Below are positions 9,468 to 20,932 of a stretch of 64,000 nt of DNA, piece by piece. The notes beneath the pieces were generated by a model. That model ran no database searches, was not told the origin of the DNA, and worked only from the letters and a program-made list of their open reading frames with translations. Within the stretch, counting starts at the first letter, position 1. Each line of letters begins with the position of its first letter. This stretch comes from Alphaproteobacteria bacterium. Lineage in GTDB: Bacteria > Pseudomonadota > Alphaproteobacteria > Sphingomonadales > Sphingomonadaceae. Made by a program: the position numbers and the translations under genes. The stretch spans positions 1 through 64,000 of the forward strand of contig JAUHYZ010000005.1 of assembly GCA_030426245.1 (NCBI GenBank), in the 5' to 3' direction.

Positions 9468-10277
9468 ATGAATCCGATCAGCTGCATGAATCGCACCGCC
9501 ATCAGGCCGTTCATCCTTGCCGGGGCCGCCATGGCCGCCGCGCTCACCACTGCCGCTTGCGGCGGCGGGGCTGGTGGCGACAACGCCTATGTCGCCCGCG
9601 ATGTGGAGACGCTTTACACCGCCGCGAAGGACCGGCTGGACCGCGGCGATACGCGCCTGGCCGCCGCCCTGTTCGACGAGGTGGAGCGCCAGCATCCCTA
9701 TTCGCCCTGGGCCCGCCGTGCCCAGCTGATGAGCGCCTTTTCCTATTACGTGGCGCGCGATTACAACCAGGCGATCCAGTCCGCCCAGCGCTTCCTGTCG
9801 ATCCATCCGGGCAACAAGGATGCGCCTTACGCCTATTATCTGATTGCCCAGAGCTATTACGAGCAGATCAGCGATGTGGAGCGCGACCAGGCAATCACCC
9901 GCCAGGCGATGGATGCGCTGACCGAGATCGACCGCCGCTTCCCGCGCACCCAATATGCCGCCGATGCGCGCATCAAGCTGGACCTGGTGCGCGATCACCT
10001 GGCCGGCAAGGAAATGGAGATCGGCCGCCATTACGAGCGGAGCGGGCGCTGGCTCGCCGCGCAGATCCGCTTCAGCAATGTGATCGAGGATTACACGACC
10101 ACCAGCCACACGCCCGAGGCGCTGTACCGCCTGGCGGAAACCAACCTGGCGCTCGGCCTGCCCGAAGAGGCGCAGAAGAATGCCGCCGTGCTCGGTTCCA
10201 ACTATCCGGGCAGCGAGTGGTACGAAAAGGCCTATGAGCTGATGCAGGAACACGCGCCGGGCACCGACGCGAGCTGA
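9468..10277 (+). CDS. bamD: Outer membrane protein assembly factor BamD
   Basis: An outer-membrane lipoprotein that, with BamA, inserts beta-barrel proteins. The signal peptide ends in a lipobox (LTTAAC, cysteine near residue 29 from this start) followed by a Gly-rich linker. TPR-like helices follow, with family-typical stretches (LFDEVERQHPYSPWARRAQL, YNQAIQSAQRFLSIHPGNKD and YAYYLIAQSYYEQI). The length of 269 aa is normal. The frame is open far upstream, but only the starts at about 9468 or 9486 put the signal peptide at the N-terminus; I favour 9468 with 9486 as the alternative. Neither has a strong ribosome site. Confidence 0.92.
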   Translation: MNPISCMNRTAIRPFILAGAAMAAALTTAACGGGAGGDNAYVARDVETLYTAAKDRLDRGDTRLAAALFDEVERQHPYSPWARRAQLMSAFSYYVARDYNQAIQSAQRFLSIHPGNKDAPYAYYLIAQSYYEQISDVERDQAITRQAMDALTEIDRRFPRTQYAADARIKLDLVRDHLAGKEMEIGRHYERSGRWLAAQIRFSNVIEDYTTTSHTPEALYRLAETNLALGLPEEAQKNAAVLGSNYPGSEWYEKAYELMQEHAPGTDAS

Positions 10278-10321
10278 TCGTTAGGGGCGAGCCTATTGCT
10301 GAATCAGGCCGCGCTCCTCAA

Positions 10322-11221
10322 TCAGGGCAGCGGGTCGGAGCTGTTCCAGTAACGCGGCGTGGATAGCGGCATCGTGCGGAAGAAGGCGTTGATCGAATGG
10401 ATCTGGCCGCCCCAGATCTTGAACGCTTCGAATGTGATCAGCGCATTATCCTCGCCATAGGAACCGGTGTAGCCGAAATTCATCCACAGCAGAACGATCC
10501 CGGCTTCTTCGTCCACCGCGGCCACGCTGGCGATGATCCCGGGATGGACCATGATCCGCTGGGAATACAGGCCGCAATCCGCACGCGGGCAGCCTTCGCC
10601 CGCCGTGATGAAGCCGTTTTCCACGCGGTAGGTTTCCGGCGCGAAGGGCGTTCCGCCATCGGTGAAATTGCCGATCCGCAGCCCTTCGGTGTAGGTCAGC
10701 GCAGTGGCGATCATATCTTCGCGCGGCATCTTCCGATCTGCCGGCACGGGATCGTTCATGCCCCGGATCGGCCCGCCCAGTTCAGTCGGCCGATAGGGGG
10801 AATCGGGCGCCACGCGCTGCACCAGCGTTTCAACCCCCGCGATCTTGCTGTCTTCGACATGCAGCAGCAGCGAATAAAGCACGATCGTGTCGCCTTCCAT
10901 CAGCTCCACATGCGAAGCGGCAATCTGCTTTTCGGTGTCGAGATAATCCTGGCGGAAGCCGCCCCGGCCGCTGACCGTTTCCCACAGGCCTTCGCCGAGC
11001 TGAAGATCGGCTGAATCTTCTGTGAAACGGACATCCTCTGTCACCGGCAGGGTGGAGGGATCCTGCGCCACCAGCGCATCGACATATTGGGTGATCAGCC
11101 CGCTCAGGCAGGCGCGGTCGCATTCCTTGGCCGAAGCTGGCGCGGCGGTGAGCAGGACGATAGCCAGCAATGCGCCGAATGCTACGAGCCTGGCTTTCAC
11201 GGCAGTCGCTGTGTGAAGCAT
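10322..11221 (-). CDS. Secreted hypothetical protein (299 aa)
   Basis: Residues 1-31 are a clear Sec signal peptide (hydrophobic LVAFGALLAIVLLTAAPASA, cleavage after ASA), so the mature protein is periplasmic or extracellular. The mature part starts with a Cys pair (ECDRACLSGLI) followed by a helix resembling the first helix of SnoaL/NTF2-like proteins (ITQYVDALVAQDPSTLPV). A second Cys pair is further on (GCPRADC). I infer a possible NTF2-like fold stabilised by disulfides, with low certainty and unknown ligand. A GAGAGGAA ribosome site fits the ATG. It is monocistronic and divergent from recN. Confidence 0.7.
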   Translation of the reverse strand: MLHTATAVKARLVAFGALLAIVLLTAAPASAKECDRACLSGLITQYVDALVAQDPSTLPVTEDVRFTEDSADLQLGEGLWETVSGRGGFRQDYLDTEKQIAASHVELMEGDTIVLYSLLLHVEDSKIAGVETLVQRVAPDSPYRPTELGGPIRGMNDPVPADRKMPREDMIATALTYTEGLRIGNFTDGGTPFAPETYRVENGFITAGEGCPRADCGLYSQRIMVHPGIIASVAAVDEEAGIVLLWMNFGYTGSYGEDNALITFEAFKIWGGQIHSINAFFRTMPLSTPRYWNSSDPLP

Positions 11222-11411
11222 GATTTCCTCTCCGATCGAGAGCCTTGAGGCCCTTCATTAGCTTGCTCAGGATAGGGCGAAATGCGCATATGGAAAGAGC
11301 GGATCGGCGCCGCGTGATCCCAACCTGCTAATTATCGCGGATAAGCCGTGCGCGGGCAGGCCAATTGGCGGTGACGGCGCCATGCAGTTGAGCTAGACCG
11401 TCTGCGAACCG

Positions 11412-13088
11412 ATGCTCACTGCGCTCAACATTCGCAATATCGTGCTGATCGAAGGGCTGGAGCTTGCCTTCGGCCCCGGCCTTGGCGTGCTGACGGGGGA
11501 GACCGGCGCAGGCAAGTCGATCCTGCTGGATGCGCTGGGGCTGGTGCTGGGCAGCCGCGCCGATTCCGCCCTGATCCGCTCCGGTGAAACGCAGGCAAGC
11601 GTGACGGCCACTTTCGAATTCGCTGAATTGCCACTGCCTGTGCGCCAGGCACTGGAAGAAGCAGAGGTGGACGTGGAGCCGGGCGAGCCGCTGATCCTGC
11701 GCCGTTCGCTCAAGGCCGATGGCGGCGGGCCGGTCAGCTCGCGCGGCTTCGTCAACGATCAGCCCGTCGGCGCGGCGCTGCTGCGGGAACTCTCCGCCTC
11801 TTTGGTGGAATTGCATGGCCAGCATGACGATCGCGGGCTGGTCAATCCGCGCGGCCACCGCGCTTTGCTGGACCGCTATGCCGGGGCCGATATCGCGGGC
11901 GTCGCCAAGGCGTGGGAGACATGGCGCGCGGCGGAAGATGCATTGGCTGAGGCGAAGGACACAATCGAGCAGGCCCGCGCCGATCAGGATCTGCTGCTGG
12001 CCCATCTGGCGGAACTGACAGCACTCGAACCGCAGGAGGGCGAGGAAGAGCAACTCGCCGAAGCGCGCAGCGCGATGCAGAAAGGCGAGAAGCTCTCAGG
12101 CGATCTGGAGGAGCTGCGCCATCTGTGGGACGGTTCTGAAAGTGCGCTGGCCAGCTTGCGCTCCGCCGCGCGGCGGCTGGACCGGATCGCCGGGGAGCAT
12201 CCGCTGCTGGCCGAGGCATTGGGTGCGCTCGACCGGGCGGTGATCGAAGCGGGCGAAGCGGAAGAGAAGCTGGAAGCGGCCGCCGATGCGCTCACCCATG
12301 ATCCGGCGGAGCTGGACCGGATCGAAACGCGGCTGTTCGATCTGCGCGCCCTGGCCCGCAAGCATCGCTGCGAAGTGGACGAGTTGCCTGCCAAGATGCA
12401 GGAAATGCGCAGCGCGCTCGATGCGATCGAGGCAGGAGATGCCCAGATTGGCGAGCTGGAAGCGGCGGCGCGCAAGGCAGGCGACGCCTATTCGGCGGCG
12501 GCCTGTAAGCTCAGCGACTTGCGCAGCGAAGCGGCCGAGAAGCTGGACGAAGCCGTGGCGAAAGAACTCGCCCCGCTCAAGCTGGATGCCGCACGCTTCA
12601 AGACGGCGGTCACCGAACTCCCGGAGGATCGCTGGGGCCCATCCGGCATGGACGGGGTGGAATTCCTGATCTCGACCAATCCCGGTGCGGACTTCGCGCC
12701 GCTCAACAAGATCGCCAGTGGCGGCGAGCTGTCACGCTTTATCCTGGCGTTGAAAGTCGCCCTGGCGGAGCAGGGTGGGGCGGCGACAGTGATCTTCGAC
12801 GAGATCGATCGCGGCGTGGGCGGCGCGGTGGCCTCTGCCATTGGCGAGCGGCTCGCGCGGCTGGCAGGAGAAGGGCAGTTGCTCGCGGTCACGCATTCGC
12901 CCCAGGTGGCGGCACGCGGCGGCACGCATTACGTCATCGCCAAGAGCAGCGAAGGCACGGTGACGCGCACCGGCGTGGTTCTGCTGGATCAGGCGGGCCG
13001 GCAGGAGGAAATCGCGCGCATGCTTTCGGGTGCGGAGATCACATCCGAAGCCCGCGCCCAGGCCGACCGGCTGCTGGAGGGGGTGTGA
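11412..13088 (+). CDS. recN: DNA repair protein RecN (SMC-like ATPase)
   Basis: A 558-residue SMC-like protein that binds DNA ends and single strands in double-strand-break repair. Walker A GETGAGKS is at residues 29-36. A long charged coiled-coil covers about residues 160-380, and the C-terminal head has NKIASGGELSRFILALK (ABC signature) and VIFDEIDRGVGG (Walker B, about 458-469). Length matches the family. The ATG at 11412 has no obvious Shine-Dalgarno sequence. I did not see a GTTC-N7-GTTC LexA box in the 190 bases upstream, so SOS control is not supported here. It is followed by a tiny membrane protein gene and ligA on the same strand. Confidence 0.96.
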   Translation: MLTALNIRNIVLIEGLELAFGPGLGVLTGETGAGKSILLDALGLVLGSRADSALIRSGETQASVTATFEFAELPLPVRQALEEAEVDVEPGEPLILRRSLKADGGGPVSSRGFVNDQPVGAALLRELSASLVELHGQHDDRGLVNPRGHRALLDRYAGADIAGVAKAWETWRAAEDALAEAKDTIEQARADQDLLLAHLAELTALEPQEGEEEQLAEARSAMQKGEKLSGDLEELRHLWDGSESALASLRSAARRLDRIAGEHPLLAEALGALDRAVIEAGEAEEKLEAAADALTHDPAELDRIETRLFDLRALARKHRCEVDELPAKMQEMRSALDAIEAGDAQIGELEAAARKAGDAYSAAACKLSDLRSEAAEKLDEAVAKELAPLKLDAARFKTAVTELPEDRWGPSGMDGVEFLISTNPGADFAPLNKIASGGELSRFILALKVALAEQGGAATVIFDEIDRGVGGAVASAIGERLARLAGEGQLLAVTHSPQVAARGGTHYVIAKSSEGTVTRTGVVLLDQAGRQEEIARMLSGAEITSEARAQADRLLEGV

Positions 13089-13134
13089 TCAGTAACCGCT
13101 CAAGAGCCCTCTCTTCTTCAGAGGAGGGGGGCTG

Positions 13135-15428
<2,294 letters not shown>

Positions 15429-15461
15429 ATAAACTTTCGTAATATCTTCTGGAGAGCGACA

Positions 15462-16328
15462 ATGAAAATTGCAGGAATAGCGGCGGCGCTGGGTTTGGCA
15501 GCTGCAACGGCCCTGACCGGCACGGCCCCGCTGAGCGCGCAGGCCCCAGCCGGGAGCGAGGCACCTGGCGAATTGAAGCTCTGGCGGCTCAATTGCGGCG
15601 AGATGCATGGCTTGCCGCTCGACATCTTCAGCGACACGCTCGATTTCGCCGGGGAGACAGGCAAACTGGTCGTCAGCTGCTACCTGATCAAGCATGGCGA
15701 GAGCTACATGTTGTGGGATACGGGCCTGGGTACGGAATTGATCGGGACGCCGCCGGAAGAGCAAGGCGGCCAATTGGTCGAGATGTCGATTGCCGATCAG
15801 CTGGCCGAACTGGGGCTCTCGCCGGCCGACGTGGACCTGGTGGGGATCAGCCACTGGCATGGCGACCATGTTGGCCAGGCGGCGGACTTCCCCTCGGCGA
15901 AGCTTCTGATCGGTGCGGAAGATCTCGCCACGATACGCGATCCGGGCGACAATCCGATGGTGGAGAGCCAGCGTTTTGCGCCCTGGCTCGATCCCGCGAG
16001 CAACGCGGAAGGCGTGGTGGGCGACAAGGACGTGTTCGGGGATGGCAGCGTGGTCATGCTCGATATGCCGGGGCACACGCATGGCCATCATGCTTTGCTT
16101 GTCCGGCTGCCGGGCAAGGCGCCGCTTCTGCTGAGCGGTGACGAATTCCATTTCCAGGGCCAGATGGAGGTCAACGGCGTGCCGACTTTCAATGCCGACC
16201 GCGCCGACACGCTCGCCTCGCATGATCGCTTCCGCCGCGTTGCCGAGAATCTCGGCGCGACGATCATCATCCAGCATGAGCCAGGCGATGTCGGCAAGCT
16301 TCCGGCCTTTCCCGAAGCGGCGGAATAG
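15462..16328 (+). CDS. Periplasmic metallo-beta-lactamase-fold hydrolase (AHL-lactonase-like)
   Basis: A 288-residue secreted enzyme with a Sec signal peptide (ending LTGTAPLSAQA, about residue 28). The zinc motif HWHGDH is at about residues 131-136, followed by a MPGHTHGHHALLV histidine region and GDEFHF, giving the ligand set of the MBL superfamily. Overall layout (SCYLIKHGESYMLWDTGLG near the start of the fold) resembles N-acyl-homoserine lactone lactonases, but many MBL-fold esterases share it, so the substrate is open. The ATG follows a good TGGAGAG ribosome site. It lies just before the YceI genes but 180 bases away, so a joint operon is uncertain. Confidence 0.82.
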   Translation: MKIAGIAAALGLAAATALTGTAPLSAQAPAGSEAPGELKLWRLNCGEMHGLPLDIFSDTLDFAGETGKLVVSCYLIKHGESYMLWDTGLGTELIGTPPEEQGGQLVEMSIADQLAELGLSPADVDLVGISHWHGDHVGQAADFPSAKLLIGAEDLATIRDPGDNPMVESQRFAPWLDPASNAEGVVGDKDVFGDGSVVMLDMPGHTHGHHALLVRLPGKAPLLLSGDEFHFQGQMEVNGVPTFNADRADTLASHDRFRRVAENLGATIIIQHEPGDVGKLPAFPEAAE

Positions 16329-16509
16329 GCGGGCCGATGCGCCGCATGCCGCAGTGCAACAGGCGGATTGAGATGCGCGGAGAAACTGTTAAGCTTGCGC
16401 CGGTTGCACATTGAAGGGGAATCCCGCCCGCTTCGTGACCGCCGCAAGTTCGCGGCGTCTGGACTGAACATCTGAACCTGCCCGATCACCCGAACTGGAG
16501 AGCATGTCC

Positions 16510-17220
16510 ATGAAACTCAAATTAGCGCTTGTTGCCCTAGTCCCCGCGATGCTCGCGGCTTGCAGCGACGCCCCCGAACCCGCTGCCGAAACCGAGGCGC
16601 AGGCGCCGTTGGAAGTGGTCGTACCTTCGGGCGATTACACGCTGGACAGGCGCCATGCCTCGCTCCACTGGGCCGTGCCGCATATGGGCCTGGCCGATTA
16701 CGTCGTGCGGATGACCGATATCGACGCGCAGTTGACGCTGGACACGGAAAACCCTTCCAACAGTTCGATCACGCTCACGATCAACCCGCAATCGGTCGCC
16801 GCGCATTTGCCCGGTGAATGGGACGCGGCGGAACGCGGCTATGCCAGCTGGGACGCGGAAATTGCGGAGAACCCCGATTTTCTGGCCGGCGCCGATGGTA
16901 CGCCGATTACTTTCACTTCGACCAGTGTCGAACCGACCGGCCCCAACACGGCCGACGTTACCGGCGATCTGACATTCCGCGGCGTCACTGCCCCGGTGAC
17001 GATGCATGCCGAACTGACCGGCCAGCTTGAACAGCACCCCTTCGGCGGAATGCCGGCCGTGGGCTTCAAGGCCACCGGGACGATGAAACCAACCGATTTC
17101 GGCATGGGCCTGATGAATGGCGCGCTGGAAGACGTGGTGAAGGTGGAATTCAACGGCGAGTTCCACGGACCCGCGCCTGAGGCCGAAGCGCCGGCCGAAG
17201 AAGAAGCCGCAGCCGAATAA
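16510..17220 (+). CDS. YceI-family lipoprotein
   Basis: YceI-like proteins are periplasmic lipocalin-like barrels that bind polyprenyl chains such as polyisoprenoids or quinone tails. The N-terminus is a lipoprotein signal (PAMLAACSDAP, lipobox LAAC), then a short acidic linker and the YceI domain from YTLDRRHASLHWAVPH. Strand pairs include AHLPGEWDAAERG and FTSTSVEPTGPNTADVTGDLTFRGV, the last being family-typical. The C-terminus is an Ala/Glu-rich tail. An ATG at 16504 is also in frame; GGAG at 16497-16500 is better spaced for 16510. The next gene, 70 bases on, contains a second YceI domain fused to a cytochrome, suggesting a functional pair. Confidence 0.88.
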   Translation: MKLKLALVALVPAMLAACSDAPEPAAETEAQAPLEVVVPSGDYTLDRRHASLHWAVPHMGLADYVVRMTDIDAQLTLDTENPSNSSITLTINPQSVAAHLPGEWDAAERGYASWDAEIAENPDFLAGADGTPITFTSTSVEPTGPNTADVTGDLTFRGVTAPVTMHAELTGQLEQHPFGGMPAVGFKATGTMKPTDFGMGLMNGALEDVVKVEFNGEFHGPAPEAEAPAEEEAAAE

Positions 17221-17290
17221 GACGACAAGTCAGGCGGGGTGAGGGGGCGTATGCGCGCCTCCTCACCTGCCGGCTGAACGGGGCAGGACA

Positions 17291-18586
17291 ATGGCGCCAA
17301 GCAGATATTCGCCCGTCGCGATGGTGCTCCACTGGCTGATCGCGGCCTGTATTATTGCAATGGTCCCGATGGGCTGGTGGATGTCCGATGCGATTCTGGA
17401 GCCGGAATCGCAGCAGACGGCTTACCGCCTGTTCCAGCTTCACAAATCGATCGGTATTCTGATCCTGGCGCTGACCGCGGCGCGTCTCGCCTGGCGGCTG
17501 ACGCATCGCGCGCCGCCGCTTCCGCCCGGTATGAAGGCCTGGGAAAGATTTGCCGCCCACGGCGTACATGCCGCCTTCTATGCACTGCTGATCGCCATGC
17601 CGCTTTCCGGCTGGATCTATGTCTCTACTGGCTGGTCCGCCACGACAGATCAGCCGCTGGACGTGGCGACTTCCTTCTTCGGCCTGTTCCAGATCCCCCA
17701 TCTTTCCTTCGTGGCCGATGCCGCGCAGGAAGCGCGCCGCGACGTCGCCTTCGGCATGCTGGGCATTCACGAGCTGATCGCCTGGGGCGCGGTGGGGCTG
17801 TTCGTTCTGCATGTGGGTGCGGCCCTGAAGCACCAGTTCCTGGACCGGGACGGCGTGATGGGTGCGATGGTCCCGTGGCTGAAAGCCGCAGATCCGCAGC
17901 CATCGGCAAAGAAGGGCAAGGGCGGCGCGGCGGTGCTGGCCGGTATCGTGCTGATCGTGGCGCTGTGGTTCGTCGGCTGGTCTTCCAATCTGCCCGATGC
18001 TGCCCCCGAAGCTGGCGAGGCCGAAAGCGCGGAACAGGCTGCAGAAGCGCCTGCCGATGCGATCGATACCTCGATCACTCCGGGCAGTGCGCAGGAATGG
18101 GCGATCGATCGGGAAGCGTCGGCCATCGAGTTTTCCGGAACCCATGCGGGCAATGCTTTCGATGGGCATTTCGCCGATTGGGAAGGGCATGTCTGGTTCG
18201 ATCCGGAGGATCTGGCGGGCTCCAAGGCGATCGTGCTGGTGCGCACCGGTTCGGTCAGCACAGGCGATGCCACGCAGGAAGGCTCGCTGCGGCTGGGCGA
18301 GTGGTTCGATCCCAATACATTCCCTGTCGCCCGTTTCGAAGCAGATACGTTCCGCGCGCTCGGCGGAGACCGGTTCGAAGCGGAAGGCACGCTGGCTCTG
18401 AAAGGCAGCGTCGTGCCGGTGGTTCTGCCGTTTAGCTTTTCGCCCAGCGGCGATGGAGCGAGCGTGGAAGGCAGTATGGAGCTGGACCGTACCGCGCTCG
18501 ATCTCGGCATGGAATCGGATCCTGGCGCCGATTGGGTTTCGCAAATGATCGGCGTGACGATCTCGGTTTCGGCGCAGAAGAAATAG
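17291..18586 (+). CDS. Cytochrome b561 fused to a YceI domain
   Basis: A 431-residue fusion. Residues 1-185 are a bacterial cytochrome b561 (CybB-like) with four membrane segments and histidines H14, H51, H160 and H174 that could ligand two b hemes. A fifth membrane helix (AVLAGIVLIVALWFVGW, about 214-230) then leads, through an Ala/Glu-rich linker (235-262), to a C-terminal YceI domain (about 265-431; AIDREASAIEFSGTHAGNAFDG, then FDPNTFPVARFEA). The YceI domain would lie in the periplasm on the evidence of topology and its free lipoprotein homologue upstream. This physically links a membrane quinol-oxidising type cytochrome to an isoprenoid-binding barrel. No frameshift separates the parts. 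Confidence 0.9.
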   Translation: MAPSRYSPVAMVLHWLIAACIIAMVPMGWWMSDAILEPESQQTAYRLFQLHKSIGILILALTAARLAWRLTHRAPPLPPGMKAWERFAAHGVHAAFYALLIAMPLSGWIYVSTGWSATTDQPLDVATSFFGLFQIPHLSFVADAAQEARRDVAFGMLGIHELIAWGAVGLFVLHVGAALKHQFLDRDGVMGAMVPWLKAADPQPSAKKGKGGAAVLAGIVLIVALWFVGWSSNLPDAAPEAGEAESAEQAAEAPADAIDTSITPGSAQEWAIDREASAIEFSGTHAGNAFDGHFADWEGHVWFDPEDLAGSKAIVLVRTGSVSTGDATQEGSLRLGEWFDPNTFPVARFEADTFRALGGDRFEAEGTLALKGSVVPVVLPFSFSPSGDGASVEGSMELDRTALDLGMESDPGADWVSQMIGVTISVSAQKK

Positions 18587-18608
18587 GCTTTCCGATCCGC
18601 GCGGAACG

Positions 18609-19193
18609 CTATCGCGGCAATTCGTAACCCAGCGCGCTCTCGATCGAGATGGTCTCGATAACGGATTCGCGTTCCATCATCCGGTCATAGTGCTTCATCA
18701 GGCCGCGAAACCGGCTCGCAGGTTCCCTGTGGCTGCGCTTGAACCGCCAGAACAGGCGGAACAGGTGAATATCCGCAATGGATATGCGGCCCCCCACTGT
18801 CCATTCCCGCTCGTCCAGCCGCTGTTCGGCGAAGGCCATGGCCTGTTCGGCGAATTCGGGCCCTCTTTGCCATGCGGGATGGATCACCGAGGCGATGAAC
18901 GACATCCACGAGACGACGCGCGCAGTCTCTTCCACATCGCCATGCGGCAATAGCCCCGCATCGGGGAAACGCTGCGCCAGATAGAACAGGATCCCGGCCA
19001 CTTCGGTCATCGGCCGGCCGTCGATGACGAGGGTCGGGACTCTGCCTTGCGGATTGATCGCCAGATAGGCCGGGGCCTTGTGCTCCCGCGCGGCGAAGGA
19101 AAGCGGGTGCGCTTCGAAATCGGCGCCCACTTCATGCAGGGCGATATGCGGCGCCATCGAACTCGATCCGGGCGCGAAATAATATTGCAGCAT
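18609..19193 (-). CDS. Glutathione S-transferase family protein
   Basis: A 194-residue two-domain GST. The N-terminal thioredoxin fold is visible as LQYYFAPGSSSMAPHIALHEVG, with the conserved cis-proline region NPQGRVPTLVIDG at about residues 46-58 and the ESxTEVAGI-like segment (GRPMTEVAGILFYLAQRFPD) completing the glutathione site. A helical C-terminal domain with VGGRISIADIHLFRLFW (about 140-156) contains the family's N-capping/hydrophobic staple Asp. The PGSSSM loop suggests a Ser/Cys-type active site of bacterial GSTs. It may detoxify electrophiles; no specific substrate can be assigned. It converges on the cytochrome fusion and precedes a DUF2459 gene. Confidence 0.88.
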   Translation of the reverse strand: MLQYYFAPGSSSMAPHIALHEVGADFEAHPLSFAAREHKAPAYLAINPQGRVPTLVIDGRPMTEVAGILFYLAQRFPDAGLLPHGDVEETARVVSWMSFIASVIHPAWQRGPEFAEQAMAFAEQRLDEREWTVGGRISIADIHLFRLFWRFKRSHREPASRFRGLMKHYDRMMERESVIETISIESALGYELPR

Positions 19194-19223
19194 GTTCAGG
19201 CCTTTCCCTGCTTTTCTGGCTTG

Positions 19224-19907
19224 CTAGCTTTCGCCCGGCCGGGGCGCCCATTTCATCACGCCCCCGGCAAAGGGCGTCCACCAGCCGGTGCGTATGCCGG
19301 CGGCGGCAAGCGTGTCGCTCGTCCACTGATTGCACGTATTGGTTGCCGTGTACTCTCCCTGCGCATCGTAGAACACGTCATTGCGGCCATAGCCGGGATA
19401 TGTCGCCGTGCCCGCATCCGGGGCGACGGCTTCGATCCGCTCGATCAGGCGGCGATACTCCCCGGCGCGCAGGGTCAGCTTGCGCAGATTGTCGGAAGGG
19501 GCAGGGCGCACATAAAGCTGCGCATGCACCAGCCCGTCTCCGCCAAGGCCGAGAATGCGCAGCACAGTCAGCGGGGAGAGATCGCCCCAGGTTGGCGTGT
19601 TGAGGAACACTTCGCGCTCGCCCCAGCTCACCGAAATATGCGTGAACGGCCTGCCTTGCGCATCGACGTCGCTGACGGGGAAATGGCTGCGCCAGTCCTT
19701 ATGCGCACTCACCAGCGGCATGACGATTGCCGTGTGGACGCCATTGCTTTCCACCATGATCTCCACGCCCTGGCGCGCTTCGTTCCAGCCGGGATTGCGG
19801 GGGATGGAGGAACCGGCCCAGCCCGCCAGCATGAACAGCCCGCAGGCGAGGGCCGACCAGCCAAGCACTGCCCGCGCCACGCGCAGCAGGCTGGAAGCCG
19901 GTTTCAT
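19224..19907 (-). CDS. DUF2459 (TIGR02117-like) membrane-anchored protein
   Basis: A 227-residue protein of the DUF2459 family, found widely in proteobacteria with no established function. Residues ~10-33 form one N-terminal membrane segment (AVLGWSALACGLFMLAGWA), leaving most of the protein on the far side of the inner membrane. Family marks are VESNGVHTAIVMPLVS, a SWGEREVFLNTPTW core and the C-terminal TNTCNQWTSDTLAAAGI with conserved Cys and Trp. The NGVH and TCNQW motifs recall papain-like/NlpC-type folds, but that is inference. Its ATG at 19907 overlaps the stop of prmA by four bases, so the two are translationally coupled. Confidence 0.82.
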   Translation of the reverse strand: MKPASSLLRVARAVLGWSALACGLFMLAGWAGSSIPRNPGWNEARQGVEIMVESNGVHTAIVMPLVSAHKDWRSHFPVSDVDAQGRPFTHISVSWGEREVFLNTPTWGDLSPLTVLRILGLGGDGLVHAQLYVRPAPSDNLRKLTLRAGEYRRLIERIEAVAPDAGTATYPGYGRNDVFYDAQGEYTATNTCNQWTSDTLAAAGIRTGWWTPFAGGVMKWAPRPGES

Positions 19908-20869
19908 TGCCACTCGCGCGCCCATTCCGGCAGTTTGCCTGCGCGTGAAGAGCGCACGGCCGCGCCTGCACGCTTTCTCAGCCACAGGATCGACCAGTCG
20001 CCATTCACGATTCGCGCCGCCAGCCGCAGGCCCGCCCGGCGATAGGCTGCGCGCACGGCCGCCTCCTGCGTTTCGAGCAGCCCGGCCAGCAGCACATTGC
20101 CGCCCGGCACCACCGCGCGGGAGAAATCCGGCGCAAGCTCGATCAGCGGGCCAGCCAGAATATTGGCGATCAGCAGATCGTAAGGCCCGCGCGCCTGCAG
20201 CAGCGGATGATCCATGCCGCCCGCCGCCATCATCACCAGCTCGCCATGGCCAGCGCCGATCTTCACGCCGTTCTGCTGCGCATTCTCTTCCACCACGGGT
20301 ACGCAGACGGGGTCGATATCGCTCGCGGTTGCCAGTGCATGCGGCCACAGATCCAGCGCGGCAAATGCCAGCAACCCGGTACCCGTCCCGATATCGGCGA
20401 CATTGCGCGCAAGCAGGCCGCGCCGCTTCATCGCGGTCAGCATGGCCAGGCAGCCGGCAGTGGTTTCGTGCTGACCGGTGCCGAAGGCCTGGCTGGCGGG
20501 AATGACGAAATCTCTCACGCCCGCATCCGTGCAGGCGGGGTATTCGGGTGTGCGGACATGGAAACGCCCCGCGTCGATCGGTTCGACTCCGTGCTGGCTC
20601 AGCGTCACCCAATCGGCATCGGCAAGCTTCTCCGCCTTCAGTTCCGGCGCCTTGCCCGCAAACAGGGCGGCGACGGCATCCTTGTCCGCCTTGCGCGGCC
20701 TGCGTGACAGCCAGGCTTCCAGCACCCAGTCATCGGGCTTGTCCTCGGCAATTTCGCAGCCCGAAAGAACGATCTCTGCGTCCCAGTCCAGCGCGTCTTC
20801 ATGGGCGACCAATGCCGCCTGGATCACGTCCTTCGGCGCAAAAGCGCTGATTTTCCAGCTATCGGGCAT
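19904..20869 (-). CDS. prmA: Ribosomal protein L11 methyltransferase PrmA
   Basis: Methylates ribosomal protein L11 using SAM. The C-terminal SAM domain is recognised by FGTGQHETTAGCLAML, then DIGTGTGLLAFAALDL (motif I), and LLIANILAGPLIELAPDF (catalytic NIL motif). The N-terminal substrate-binding domain is divergent, as usual. I place the start at 20869 (MPDSWKISAF), preceded by a GGGGGTT site; an in-frame ATG 15 bases further upstream is possible. The stop overlaps the following DUF2459 start. Confidence 0.9.
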   Translation of the reverse strand: MPDSWKISAFAPKDVIQAALVAHEDALDWDAEIVLSGCEIAEDKPDDWVLEAWLSRRPRKADKDAVAALFAGKAPELKAEKLADADWVTLSQHGVEPIDAGRFHVRTPEYPACTDAGVRDFVIPASQAFGTGQHETTAGCLAMLTAMKRRGLLARNVADIGTGTGLLAFAALDLWPHALATASDIDPVCVPVVEENAQQNGVKIGAGHGELVMMAAGGMDHPLLQARGPYDLLIANILAGPLIELAPDFSRAVVPGGNVLLAGLLETQEAAVRAAYRRAGLRLAARIVNGDWSILWLRKRAGAAVRSSRAGKLPEWAREWQ

Positions 20870-20932
20870 GGCTAACCCCCGCAATAAGAGCGGTCGATGC
20901 CGGCATTTCCGGCGGCTGGAGACGTGATGATA

